Source: an uncultured Chromatiaceae bacterium (GTDB lineage Bacteria > Pseudomonadota > Gammaproteobacteria > Enterobacterales > Alteromonadaceae). From it: DNA of 64,000 nucleotides. The stretch spans positions 1 through 64,000 of the forward strand of contig CALJUX010000011.1 of assembly GCA_937978655.1 (NCBI GenBank), read 5' to 3'. Under the pieces are notes generated by a model. It was not told where the DNA came from, made no database searches, and saw nothing but the letters and a program-made list of their open reading frames with translations. Numbering within the stretch: the first letter of the stretch is position 1; the number at the start of each line of letters is the position of its first letter. Position numbers and translations under genes: made by a program. Shown in pieces: positions 1 to 7,847 of the stretch.

Positions 1-46
1 AGATGGTGATTCGTGACTGGAGTTCAGACGTGTGCTCTTCCGATCT
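1..46 (+). other. Illumina adapter/index contamination at contig end
   Basis: Positions 13-46 match the Illumina multiplexing read-2 primer, ending in GCTCTTCCGATCT. They are preceded by an apparent 8-base index (5-12) and AGAT from the P7 arm. This is sequencing-library sequence, not genome. The reading frame of the first gene begins inside it by chance, so its first five residues (MLFRS) are artefactual. The biological sequence starts at about position 47. Confidence 0.96.
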
Positions 47-1453
47 GTGAAATGGGACAACAGCGTATTTCCCCCCAAGCCGATTATTGGCGGCGATGCC
101 AAATATTCGATCCCGCTGAACGCCCAGATGGCCAGCCATTATGGCCTCGACTGGATAGTGCTGACCGATCACGGCGGGCCAAACCGCGCTGAGCTGGCGT
201 TAAAACAAGCCTATCCAGAGCTATTAGCATCACGGCGCGCGCTGCCACAGATTTTGCAGTTTCATGGCATGGAATTCGACGTGCCGGGTAACGCGCCGGG
301 CGGCCGTCACGCCAGCCTCATCATGCCGTATCGGCCTGATGCGGTGGTAAAAACTGCGGCGGCTCAAAGGCCGAATGAAGCCGAGCAACTGTTTAGCATT
401 GAGCGGATTTACAACGGCCGGCAAGGTATTCCGCCTGGGCCAGAAAAAGCCGACGATGCCTATATGCTCAAAGCGCTTGCGGCCATGGCGCAGCTGCCAG
501 ATCCGCCGTTAGTGCTCGCCAATCACCCGGCGCGCCTCGCCAAGGGCTTTCGGCAATATTTTAAAATCACACCAAAACAATTACGCGACTGGCAGGACAC
601 CGCGCCTGGCGTGATGATCGGCATGACGGCCGCTGAGGGCCATCAGGCCGCCACCTTAAACCCTGACGGCAGCCCAAAATCAGACGGCATCCGCGGCGAA
701 TACCCGGACCATCCGACCTACGGCGGCTATGATCAGATGACCGCACGCTTGGGCGGGGTCTGGGACAGTTTATTAAGCGAAGGCCGCCGGTTTTGGGTGA
801 CTGGCGTCTCCGACAGCCACGGCCATTACACTGACGGCTGGGCCGATTTCTGGCCCGGCCAATACGCCAAAACTTATGTGCTGGCCGACAAAAACTACGA
901 CGCTATTTTTGCCGCACTGAAAAGCGGCAACATCTTTGTCACTACCGGTGATTTAATCGACGAGCTGGACTTCAGCGCACAAGTGCAGGGCGTGCAAGAG
1001 CAGGGCGCTGGTGAGTCGCAAACCGCCAAAGCCGGCGAGAGCCTGCAGGCCAAAGCCGGCAGTGATGTCCTGGTGCAAATCCGCTTTCGTGTGCCAGCTG
1101 CTTTAAATGGCGGACGTGAGCGGCCGCAAGTCGCCCGGCTGGATGTCATTGGCGGCCAAATCACTGGCCCGGCAGCAGATCGCAGCAATGATCGTAATAG
1201 CGACGAAGCACCACAAAGCCGCGTGCTGCAACGCTTTGACCAGACTGAATTTAAACAAGTATCCGCCGACAGCAATGGCGTGGTCTACCAGCTCAGTTAC
1301 GCGCTGAAAAACCTGCAACAAAGCCAATACATCCGCCTGCGCGGCACCAACCAGCGTGAGGAGCTGGAGCCCAAAGCTGACGCCAAAGGCGAAAACCCCT
1401 GGAGCGATCTGTGGTTTTACAGCAACCCGGTGTTTATTGAAGTGGGGCAGTAG
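47..1453 (+). CDS. PHP-domain metal-dependent phosphoesterase-like protein, 5'-truncated
   Basis: About 468 residues remain. The segment with LTDHGGPN, then GMEFDVPG and an Asn-His-Pro (LANHPAR) and SDSHGH, is typical of PHP-type metal-binding phosphoesterases, where His and Asp residues hold divalent metals. The usual first metal motif (HxH) is absent because the contig end cuts the gene. The C-terminal third (from about residue 300) is a separate beta-rich region. Its DNA (about 1100-1320) has a decayed copy near 4405-4588. The natural start lies outside the window and the substrate cannot be told. Confidence 0.7.
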   Translation: MKWDNSVFPPKPIIGGDAKYSIPLNAQMASHYGLDWIVLTDHGGPNRAELALKQAYPELLASRRALPQILQFHGMEFDVPGNAPGGRHASLIMPYRPDAVVKTAAAQRPNEAEQLFSIERIYNGRQGIPPGPEKADDAYMLKALAAMAQLPDPPLVLANHPARLAKGFRQYFKITPKQLRDWQDTAPGVMIGMTAAEGHQAATLNPDGSPKSDGIRGEYPDHPTYGGYDQMTARLGGVWDSLLSEGRRFWVTGVSDSHGHYTDGWADFWPGQYAKTYVLADKNYDAIFAALKSGNIFVTTGDLIDELDFSAQVQGVQEQGAGESQTAKAGESLQAKAGSDVLVQIRFRVPAALNGGRERPQVARLDVIGGQITGPAADRSNDRNSDEAPQSRVLQRFDQTEFKQVSADSNGVVYQLSYALKNLQQSQYIRLRGTNQREELEPKADAKGENPWSDLWFYSNPVFIEVGQ

Positions 1454-1539
1454 CTGGGGGGCGACTGTCGAGCTTGGTCACTTACATCCAAAGCGGAATT
1501 TGTTCTGCTTTGAGCGAATTTCAGAAACTTACCGGGTTG

Positions 1540-1619
1540 TGTACGGCGATGCTGACGCTTGCCGTACCTACGATCTCAATTGGTGAGTAGGTACGTGCAA
1601 GCGATAGCGCCGCCGTACA
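1540..1619. repeat. palindromic intergenic repeat, copy 1
   Basis: This 80-bp element begins TGTACGGCG and ends with the inverse CGCCGTACA. Inside are further inverted pieces (CGTACCTAC against GTAGGTACG, and GACGCTTGC against GCAAGCG). A second element with the same ends and a similar interior lies at 9481-9572. The rest of the 416-bp gap between the PHP gene and the next gene holds no convincing gene. Confidence 0.65.
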
Positions 1620-1869
1620 AGGCGTTAAATAAATGCCCGCAATTGCCACACAGCGAGGATCCAACAGTTCTCTCAGAACGCAGCAAATCCAGCAACAAAA
1701 TGACCTCCCTTTGTAAGCAGGTTTGTCGGTGCGCTGGCAAAAGTGTTGTTTTTATTAGATATGCATGAATGCATTGCAGGGGATGCTTAAAGCGGGATTG
1801 TTGTATAGCCATAAGCGCTTTAGGCTGCCGAGAAGTCAATTCAGACCTTTTCGCAGTACGGGAGGCATT

Positions 1870-2790
1870 ATGCCTGACAATCTTCAAACCACGACTTCAA
1901 CTTCTGCCTTGCCGGGCTTTTGGCAACGAACTGTGCAGCGTTTGGCCAATCATGGCCTGGGCCAGTTTGTGCTGGCTTTTGTGCTCACGCTGGTGCCTTT
2001 TATTATCGCCAATGCGCTGGCAAAACTGGCGCTGGACGGTGAGCAATGGCTGCACATCCGCAATGCCTTTAAAGTTGCGGTCCTGACCATCGCTTATTGT
2101 TATTACGTGAAAAAAATTGAGCAGCGCCGCGTCAGTGAACTGGCGTTGCCCGGCGCAGTGAGGGAAACGTTGCAGGGTTTTGGCCTTGCCACGTTGTTAA
2201 TTGCTGTGCCGGTGGTATTGCTGTGGGTCGGCGGCTATTTCACTGTGCAGGGCATCGCACTTAATTTTTCACTGTTACATCTGTGGGTTGGTTTTTTCAG
2301 TGTCGCTGTGCTGGAAGAACTGATTTTCCGCGCCATTTTATTCCGCCTACTGGAGCGTTCATTAGGCACCTGGCTGGCCATTCTGGTGTCGTCGGCGCTG
2401 TTCAGCGCGGTGCATTGGTTAAACCCACATGCGGATGTACTCAGTACTGTCCAGCTGTTGGTGCTTGGCCTGATGTTTATTGCCGCCTTTTTGTATACCC
2501 GTCGTTTGTGGCTTTGTGTGGGTTTGCACTGGGGCTGGAACTATGCGCAGGGCGGCTTGTTCTCCAGTCCGGTCTCCGGCCAAAAAGCGGAAGGTTTGTT
2601 GCAGTCAACAATGACAGGCCCGGCCTGGCTGACCGGCGGTGACTTTGGCATCGAAGCCTCTGTGCTGGCATCTTGCGGCGCGCTTGTCTGTACGGTGTTA
2701 CTGCTAAAGGCCGCACGCCAGCAGCAGTGGGTGTTACCGTTTTGGCGGCGTGCTGCGGCCACCCCGGCTACGATTGCAACAGCTGACTGA
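1870..2790 (+). CDS. CPBP-family intramembrane metalloprotease
   Basis: The protein has 306 residues from the ATG at 1870, which follows a good ribosome binding site (GGGAGG). An upstream in-frame ATG at 1765 lacks one. Several hydrophobic membrane segments are present. The family's three motifs can be read: EELIFRAILFR (glutamates and arginine), FSAVHWLN (histidine) and GLHWGWNYAQG (histidine/asparagine). CPBP (Abi/CAAX-like) proteases cleave within membranes and are used in prenyl-protein processing or bacteriocin immunity. The substrate is unknown here. The 3' end overlaps the convergent LysR gene by 23 bp. Confidence 0.88.
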   Translation: MPDNLQTTTSTSALPGFWQRTVQRLANHGLGQFVLAFVLTLVPFIIANALAKLALDGEQWLHIRNAFKVAVLTIAYCYYVKKIEQRRVSELALPGAVRETLQGFGLATLLIAVPVVLLWVGGYFTVQGIALNFSLLHLWVGFFSVAVLEELIFRAILFRLLERSLGTWLAILVSSALFSAVHWLNPHADVLSTVQLLVLGLMFIAAFLYTRRLWLCVGLHWGWNYAQGGLFSSPVSGQKAEGLLQSTMTGPAWLTGGDFGIEASVLASCGALVCTVLLLKAARQQQWVLPFWRRAAATPATIATAD

Positions 2791-3676
2791 TCTCCCGGCT
2801 GAGCCGGTCATAAACGGTACGGATCAGCTTGTTGTTGGCAATATCCCGATGACAACTAAGCCAGACGCCAAATTCCGGCAAGGGTAAATCTGGCAAAACC
2901 TGCACCAGATCGGTTTCCTGCGCCAGCACATAATGCGACGCAAAACCGATGCCGGCACCGGCGCGCAGGGCGGCCAGATAACTGGCTTTATCGTCGGTAC
3001 GCAGGGCAAAAGCCGATTTGTCCTGCAGCACACCAAACTGGCGAAACCACTGCAGCATCACCGGCAATTGGTCATGGCCAATCAGCCGGTGCGCCGCCAG
3101 GTCGTCAGCCGATGTTGGCATACCAAAATGGTCCAGATAACTGCGGCTGGCCATCGCCTGAATGCGTACAGTGCCAAGTTTACGGCACACTGTATCAGGC
3201 TGGGTCGGCTCCACCAGCCAGAAGCCGATATCGGCATCGCGGCTGAGTAAATCCGGTAATTCGTCCGTCGCAACCAGTTCCAGCTGCAGCCCGGGTTGTT
3301 CACGCAGCAAAGTAGCAAGCAGGGCGGGCATTAAGGTAATGGCAATCAACTGACTGGCGTAAATTCGTACAGTGCCGGTCAGTTCCGCGCCTAAGTCCTG
3401 CAGCGACAGGCAAAGCCGGTTGGCCGCAGTTTCCAGATCTTTGGCGTGGGCATAAATTTGTGCCGCCGCCGCGGTCGGGTGTAAGCCCCTCGGTGTGCGT
3501 TCAAACAAGGTTACCGCCAGCTGCGATTCCAGCTCAGCCAATTGCCGGCTAAGCGTCGGTTGCTGCATCCCCAGCTCCCGCGCAGCAGCGGCGGTACTGC
3601 CGGCACGATAAATAGCTAAAAAGCTGCGCAGCAGCACCCAGTTAAACTGACTGGCATCGAGTCGATAGTTTTGCAT
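2768..3676 (-). CDS. LysR-family transcriptional regulator
   Basis: The protein has 302 residues from the ATG at 3674-3676. The open frame extends 48 codons further upstream, but with low-complexity sequence outside the family fold. The N-terminal winged helix-turn-helix is clear (FLAIYRAGSTAAAARELG then QPTLSRQLAELE). It is followed by a LysR substrate-binding domain. The gene is divergent from a secreted SnoaL-like gene at 3862, a typical LysR arrangement in which the regulator controls its divergent neighbour. The effector is unknown. Confidence 0.9.
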   Translation of the reverse strand: MQNYRLDASQFNWVLLRSFLAIYRAGSTAAAARELGMQQPTLSRQLAELESQLAVTLFERTPRGLHPTAAAAQIYAHAKDLETAANRLCLSLQDLGAELTGTVRIYASQLIAITLMPALLATLLREQPGLQLELVATDELPDLLSRDADIGFWLVEPTQPDTVCRKLGTVRIQAMASRSYLDHFGMPTSADDLAAHRLIGHDQLPVMLQWFRQFGVLQDKSAFALRTDDKASYLAALRAGAGIGFASHYVLAQETDLVQVLPDLPLPEFGVWLSCHRDIANNKLIRTVYDRLSREISQLLQS

Positions 3677-3861
3677 AGCTTTGCGGCATTTTATTGCTGA
3701 TTTGCGTATAGCGACAATAAGAGGGCGCAGCGTCAGGTCAAGCAAACCTTGCCGTTGTCCTTTGGGTTTAGCGGCGTGGCGGGCGGCCGCGCCGGCAGCA
3801 GAGTAAAACGCTGTTACCATTCAACATTTAACATTCACTATCTAGCGAAAGGACAATACCA

Positions 3862-4359
3862 ATGAAAAAATCCACGTCGGTTTTAACGATGACAGCGCTG
3901 CTCGCTGCAATGGCACTGCCGGTTCAGGCCGGTACGCCGGTCACGGCAATAGCTCCGGCATCACAGCAACAATTGCTGCAAAGCACGGATCCGCAGCTGG
4001 CGGCCAACAAAAAGCTGGTGTTTGATTTCTGGCGCGAAGTGATAGAAGCAGGTCAGCTCGATAAAGCCGCGACATATTTGACCGAGGGCTACATTCAGCA
4101 CAATCCGAATATCGCCGACGGCCGGACCGCCTTTGTGGCGTACTTTGCTCAGTTCAGCAAGCCAAGTCCGGTGCAATCGCAGATTAGCCAGCCATTGGTG
4201 AATATCATCGCCGAAGGCCCGTACGTGACGCTGGTGTTTGTGCAAAGGTTGCCGGATAAAGCCAATCCCGGCAAGACTTACACCACCACCGCCTTTGATA
4301 TGTTCCGCATCGCTGACGGTAAAATCGCCGAGCATTGGGACAGTATGCGCAAAGGTTAA
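3862..4359 (+). CDS. secreted SnoaL-like (NTF2-fold) protein
   Basis: The protein has 165 residues. A signal peptide of about 23 residues ends at VQA, so the product is probably exported. The mature part has the pattern of SnoaL/NTF2-like domains: KKLVFDFWREVIEAGQ, then YIQHNPNIADGRTAFVAYF, and a C-terminal FDMFRIADGKIAEHWD. The family includes polyketide cyclases and many uncharacterised small-molecule binding proteins, so the reaction is not predictable. The gene is divergent from the LysR gene, its likely regulator. An 8-bp hairpin (4373-4380 with 4390-4397) lies just downstream and may end the transcript, though it has no T-run. Confidence 0.82.
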   Translation: MKKSTSVLTMTALLAAMALPVQAGTPVTAIAPASQQQLLQSTDPQLAANKKLVFDFWREVIEAGQLDKAATYLTEGYIQHNPNIADGRTAFVAYFAQFSKPSPVQSQISQPLVNIIAEGPYVTLVFVQRLPDKANPGKTYTTTAFDMFRIADGKIAEHWDSMRKG

Positions 4360-4404
4360 ATGGTATTGAGCGTGGCGAAAACGCCTGGATTTCGCCATGC
4401 GGAC

Positions 4405-4588
4405 CGACTGCTTTAACGGCCGGCAGGAGCTGCCGCAAGTCGCCAGGCTGGATCTGATTTGTTTGCCTATATTCGGGCTGGCTTCAGATCGCAGTAGTGA
4501 TCGTTTTAGCGACGGAGCATCACAAACCCGCGTGCTGCAACGCTTTGACCAGAATGAGTTTCTGCAGCAACTGAGTTATGCTGGCTAA
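4405..4588 (+). pseudogene. decayed fragment of the PHP-domain gene's 3' part
   Basis: The stretch aligns to about 1101-1310 of the first gene. CTTTAA, GCCGCAAGTCGCC, GGCTGGAT, CAGATCGCAG and CGCGTGCTGCAACGCTTTGACCAGA-type blocks are shared in the same order. A block of about 30 bp is missing before the shared CAGTTACGC/GAGTTATGC end. It now ends in a stop at 4586-4588. No start or ribosome site fits, so this is the remnant of a duplicated or rearranged copy. Confidence 0.75.
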
Positions 4589-4687
4589 GCCAACACCGCC
4601 AGCACTGCGTTCGCCCGTTCGCGCCTCCCGCGATCACTTTTGATTGCTCACTCCGCGGCTGCCGATGCTGGCTTTGTTGGAGTTTGG
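4587..4687. repeat. 101-bp intergenic repeat, copy A
   Basis: It is nearly identical to 6051-6151, with only a few substitutions over 101 bp. Its ends form an imperfect inverted repeat (GCCAACACCGCCAGCA against the complement of TGCTGGCTTTGTTGG), so it can fold into a long hairpin. It encodes nothing. It is probably a REP/MITE-like element of this genome. The copy abuts the stop codon of the decayed PHP fragment. Confidence 0.85.
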
Positions 4688-4798
4688 ACGGTGCAGCTTT
4701 CAGTGACTAGTTAACGCCGCGCTATTGGAGAAAATCAACGCTACAACTAACCTTCCGCATCGCTCGAAAGCCAATAAAATCAATGTTTAACGGAAATA

Positions 4799-5290
4799 TT
4801 ACGCGTTACGGATCTCTGTTGACCGCTTTGTCAGTACTCTGACTTTTTCCCACTTAGCGACGCACATCTGCATCCCTTTCCCCACCAATACAATCAGCAC
4901 TGCACCTGATAACACTGGCGTAATTAAGAAGCCCCAGCTTTGGCCTGACAGCATGATTAACAACGGATTTGCACCGGCCGGGGGATGTGTCGTTTTGGTC
5001 ATTAACATCGCACTCACCGCAATGCCCGTCGCCAGCGCCAATGTCACAGGTGTGACACCAATGCACTGCGTAAAGAACACGCCAATAAAAGCAGTGATTA
5101 AGTGGCCACATATAACATTTTTAGGCTGTGCCAGCGGACTGCCCGGCAGCCCAAACACCAGCACTGCCGTTGCACCAAAAGGAGCCATCAGCCAGGCAAC
5201 TTCGTTCATTGTGGAATCGAGAAAAGACAGCAAGCCTATTGCTAAAAAAGCCCCAAGCCCGGCAAAAATCGACATGACCATATTGTTCAT
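4799..5290 (-). CDS. HPP-family integral membrane protein
   Basis: The protein has 163 residues, mostly hydrophobic, with about four to five membrane helices. The family signature THPPAGANP is present, as is the preceding FGATAVLVFG. HPP proteins are small membrane proteins of unclear transport role; plant and cyanobacterial relatives have been linked to nitrite transport. The gene is divergent from a TetR regulator, with two palindromic operator sites right at its 5' end. TetR repression of this gene is therefore likely. Confidence 0.87.
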   Translation of the reverse strand: MNNMVMSIFAGLGAFLAIGLLSFLDSTMNEVAWLMAPFGATAVLVFGLPGSPLAQPKNVICGHLITAFIGVFFTQCIGVTPVTLALATGIAVSAMLMTKTTHPPAGANPLLIMLSGQSWGFLITPVLSGAVLIVLVGKGMQMCVAKWEKVRVLTKRSTEIRNA

Positions 5291-5307
5291 AAATACACTC
5301 CGGCGGT

Positions 5308-5352
5308 GTAGACCGAATTGTCTACATAGCTAGAGTAGACAATTCGGTCTAC
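5308..5352. promoter_or_regulatory. double TetR-type operator
   Basis: Two 18-bp sites, 5308-5325 (GTAGACCGAATTGTCTAC) and 5335-5352 (GTAGACAATTCGGTCTAC), are exact inverse copies of each other. Each is internally palindromic (GTAGAC...GTCTAC). They lie between the divergent HPP and TetR genes, as expected for an autoregulated TetR repressor binding as two dimers. Confidence 0.85.
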
Positions 5353-5384
5353 ATATGTCAATCTCTGTTTAAAGGAGAAAGCAG

Positions 5385-5936
5385 ATGAACCCAAAGCGAC
5401 AATTACTGGTAGATACAGCATTAGACCTGTTTTATAAAAACGGCATAAATTCTATTGGGATCAATGAGGTAATCAGTGTTTCCGGTGTGGCAAAACGTAC
5501 GCTCTATGCGCATTTTGCAAGTAAAGAGGCGTTAATTGTGGCGGCTTTACAAAAACGACATGAAATTTTTGCGGCGTGGCTGGAGCAGAAGCTGTCAGGT
5601 TCGAATTCAAATCAAGAGGTGATTCAGCGTTTATTTGCAGCGCTGGCCAGCTGGTTTGCGCACAAAGAAAATACGTTAGGCGATTTCAGAGGCTGCTTTT
5701 TTATCAACACCTCAGCCGAATTCAGCGATATGAACAGCGAAATTTTGCAATTCTGTCGTTTCCACAAAGAACAAGTTCGGGACATTATCAGCCGCCATCT
5801 CATCAATGCAGATAGCGCATTGCTGGACGCAATCTGCATTATGAAAGAGGGCGCAATCGTTATCGCACAGCTGGGCGGGGATGGGGGGGCGGTCACAGCC
5901 AAATGTACCGAAATGCTGCAGGCGCTTGAGAGTTGA
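5385..5936 (+). CDS. TetR-family transcriptional regulator
   Basis: The protein has 183 residues and a clear ribosome site (AAAGGAGAAAGC) before the ATG. The N-terminal helix-turn-helix can be read: DTALDLFYKNGINSIGINEV then GVAKRTLYAHFASKEALI. The C-terminal ligand domain resembles the TetR C-terminal family found in regulators of efflux or detoxification genes (FRGCFFINTSAEF). It is divergent from the HPP membrane gene across a double palindromic operator, which it probably binds. Confidence 0.93.
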   Translation: MNPKRQLLVDTALDLFYKNGINSIGINEVISVSGVAKRTLYAHFASKEALIVAALQKRHEIFAAWLEQKLSGSNSNQEVIQRLFAALASWFAHKENTLGDFRGCFFINTSAEFSDMNSEILQFCRFHKEQVRDIISRHLINADSALLDAICIMKEGAIVIAQLGGDGGAVTAKCTEMLQALES

Positions 5937-6050
5937 GGTTGTTTGCAGCGGCTGGGCGGTTGTGTGAGTTCAGCGGGGTGACATGGCTTCCAGGCTTTGT
6001 TTACTTTTATCGATAAGTGCTTGGAGCGAGTAACGATGTGTATCGCGGTA

Positions 6051-6151
6051 AAGCCAACACCGCCACCACTGCGTTCGCCCGTTCGCGCCTCCCGCGCTCA
6101 CTTTTGATCGCTCACTCCGCGGCTGCCGATGCTGGCTTTGTTGGGGTTTGG
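6051..6151. repeat. 101-bp intergenic repeat, copy B
   Basis: This is the second copy of the 4587-4687 element, in the same orientation. It lies between the TetR gene and the last attC-like site of the cassette array. The rest of the 235-bp gap (5937-6172) holds no gene. Confidence 0.85.
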
Positions 6152-6172
6152 GGGCAACAGTTTTGAGGGATA

Positions 6173-6247
6173 TGCTAACGCCGCAGTAACCGGCGCAGCG
6201 TTGATGCGTCTGGCGCCGAAGACGTGAAGTTGATTGACTTGTCAGGT
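6173..6247 (-). other. attC-like recombination site (terminal)
   Basis: Read on the minus strand, it follows the stop codon of the 6251-6865 gene. It has an RYYYAAC-like end (ACCTGAC), a GC-rich imperfect palindrome (GGCGCCAGACGC...GCGCCGG) and ends in GTTAGCA. Length (75 bp) and position match an integron attC, but the ends are degenerate. Confidence 0.5.
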
Positions 6248-6250
6248 GTA

Positions 6251-6865
6251 TTACCTCGGATTAGGAAGAATACTGCTAAAACTGGCTGCGGCTGAAAAAA
6301 GTTCAAATTGTACATTCGGCCGGCCCGTTAAAATACCAAGATGCTGGAATGAAATTAGAGTAAGCCCGTTACTTGAACGGAAGACGGTATCAAGCAACTG
6401 TGGCGACGCACCTTTTTTTGTCCAGTGAACTGCATGTATGCCTGAATGAACGAATGAGTTGAGCGGAACCCAAGAGCTAGTTTTGAATTCATTTAACGCA
6501 ACCAGTAGATTTTTTAGCTGAGGAACCTTTTCAAGCTCACCAATCATCTCATTGACCAATGGAATATTTTTACTTGCCTGTTGAGCCTCTAGGGAAAGAT
6601 CAGCAGATAGACGTTCAACTTGATTCTCTGTTGCCCGGTGAAGAACCCAAACACTACGAATAGTTGCCTCAAATTGAGAGCGTAACGTGGCGCTTGCACC
6701 CAATAACAAGCCAGACCCGCACAAGACACGCACTGCCGCTGCAAATTGTAGAGAGCTGACAGCTAGTGTTGCACTGAGTGTAACTTTTGGCGATTCGTCC
6801 CAGAGTGGATAGTCAACAATCGTAGCTAGGGCATCTTGCAGTTTTTCAGCACGACTCAAATCCAT
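6251..6865 (-). CDS. uncharacterised cassette protein
   Basis: The protein has 204 residues, all predicted helical, with no motif I can name securely. RSQFEATIRSVWVLHRATENQ and a later FVHSGIHAVHW recall families of small helical proteins common in integron cassettes, in which a His in an FVHSG-like segment is conserved. It is bracketed by attC-like sites on both sides, with no promoter of its own visible. The function is unknown. Confidence 0.72.
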   Translation of the reverse strand: MDLSRAEKLQDALATIVDYPLWDESPKVTLSATLAVSSLQFAAAVRVLCGSGLLLGASATLRSQFEATIRSVWVLHRATENQVERLSADLSLEAQQASKNIPLVNEMIGELEKVPQLKNLLVALNEFKTSSWVPLNSFVHSGIHAVHWTKKGASPQLLDTVFRSSNGLTLISFQHLGILTGRPNVQFELFSAAASFSSILPNPR

Positions 6866-6882
6866 AGTGATTTTTCCAATAC

Positions 6883-6963
6883 ACCTAAGGCCCGCCTAAA
6901 CGGCGAGCAACTGGTTGCGAGACCAGCGGCTGTAAGCCGCAATGTTTAAGGCGCTTGTTATGC
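6883..6963 (-). other. attC-like recombination site
   Basis: On the minus strand it runs GCATAAC-AAGCG-CCTTAAAC, then a palindromic core, then GTTTAGGCGGG and a terminal CTTAGGT. The inner pair CCTTAAAC/GTTTAGG and the outer pair GCATAAC/(C)TTAGGT follow the attC plan. It overlaps the stop codon (TAA) of the 6958-7779 cassette gene, as is usual. Confidence 0.65.
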
Positions 6964-7779
6964 TTCAACTACTGTTGACTCATCGTGTTCCATTGCTATT
7001 TCTGCGATTAATCGTTCTTCTTCTTCTTCCATTTCTTTTGTAACCGCAGCATGCACAATTTTAAGGCCTTGCGATAACTTGTCAGTCAGGATGATTTTTC
7101 GCTTTTGACTTACACGCTCGGAAAACTCTTGTTTTAACCAGTCATTAAGAAAGGATTGCCCATCGTATATCGCACCATAATCAGTGTCTCGGGTAACAAT
7201 TACTATATGCTTTCCACTATCCAGTGAGCATTTGACTATCCATTCCCAGTTAACAGCATCTCCGATTGACGTATCGTTCTGCTTACGAGGGGGATAACCC
7301 AATACAAATCTCTTGCGAGCAAGATTTCGTATAGTAAACCGTTCTTTCTTTTCTCGTGAAAGATTATAAATACTGTCATTCTTAAAAATTCGCTGTAAGC
7401 ACTGATAAACAGGATCGTGATGTATTGGATCGCTCAATACGTTTTGGATTTTCTCGTTAACTTTCACACGTTGAGCTGTAATTTCCTTTTTTTTCTTTTC
7501 AATCATCTTCATTGCTTGAAGATCAGAAACGAGAGCTGGGCCGGTTAATTTGCTCCAGTCTGGCACAGCGAAGTTTGTAAGTGACTCAACAATTACTTTT
7601 TGACGATTTTTTTTATATTCCATTTCAACTTGCGAGCCAATGATCAAACGATCTTTGCAGGCCTCCAATTGTTGGAGATATTTAAGGCTAATGTCACTTT
7701 TCCTAATCCTGTAAAAATCCAAAAGAACGTTTGTATCGACAAATAATAATGTATCTAGGATTTCTTTTGCTTTCGCCAC
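6958..7779 (-). CDS. PIN-like domain protein (DUF4935-type nuclease), integron cassette
   Basis: The protein has 273 residues. The start is a GTG at 7777-7779 with a purine-rich GGGGG upstream; a nearby ATG is out of frame. Near the N-terminus, LLFVDTNVLLDFYR is the PIN motif carrying two metal-binding aspartates. Later VIVTRDTDYGAIY supplies further acidic residues. PIN proteins are Mg/Mn-dependent RNases, often toxins or defence effectors. No antitoxin partner is adjacent. The body is more AT-rich than the surrounding chromosome, in keeping with a mobile cassette. Confidence 0.8.
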   Translation of the reverse strand: MAKAKEILDTLLFVDTNVLLDFYRIRKSDISLKYLQQLEACKDRLIIGSQVEMEYKKNRQKVIVESLTNFAVPDWSKLTGPALVSDLQAMKMIEKKKKEITAQRVKVNEKIQNVLSDPIHHDPVYQCLQRIFKNDSIYNLSREKKERFTIRNLARKRFVLGYPPRKQNDTSIGDAVNWEWIVKCSLDSGKHIVIVTRDTDYGAIYDGQSFLNDWLKQEFSERVSQKRKIILTDKLSQGLKIVHAAVTKEMEEEEERLIAEIAMEHDESTVVEA

Positions 7780-7794
7780 TACTCATATCCCCCT

Positions 7795-7847
7795 ATAAAA
7801 CAAAACGCCGCATTCAGCGGCTTGTCCGCTGCGATGCTTTGTTAGGC
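7795..7847 (-). other. attC-like recombination site (short)
   Basis: On the minus strand it starts GCCTAAC and ends GTTTTAT, enclosing AGCGG/CCGCT and CGC/GCG palindromic pieces. It overlaps the stop codon of the 7842-8756 gene. At 53 bp it is near the lower limit for attC. Confidence 0.6.

Noticed and set aside
1356..1887. Short open frames between the PHP and CPBP genes
   Set aside because: They overlap each other on both strands, include the palindromic repeat and show no family features.
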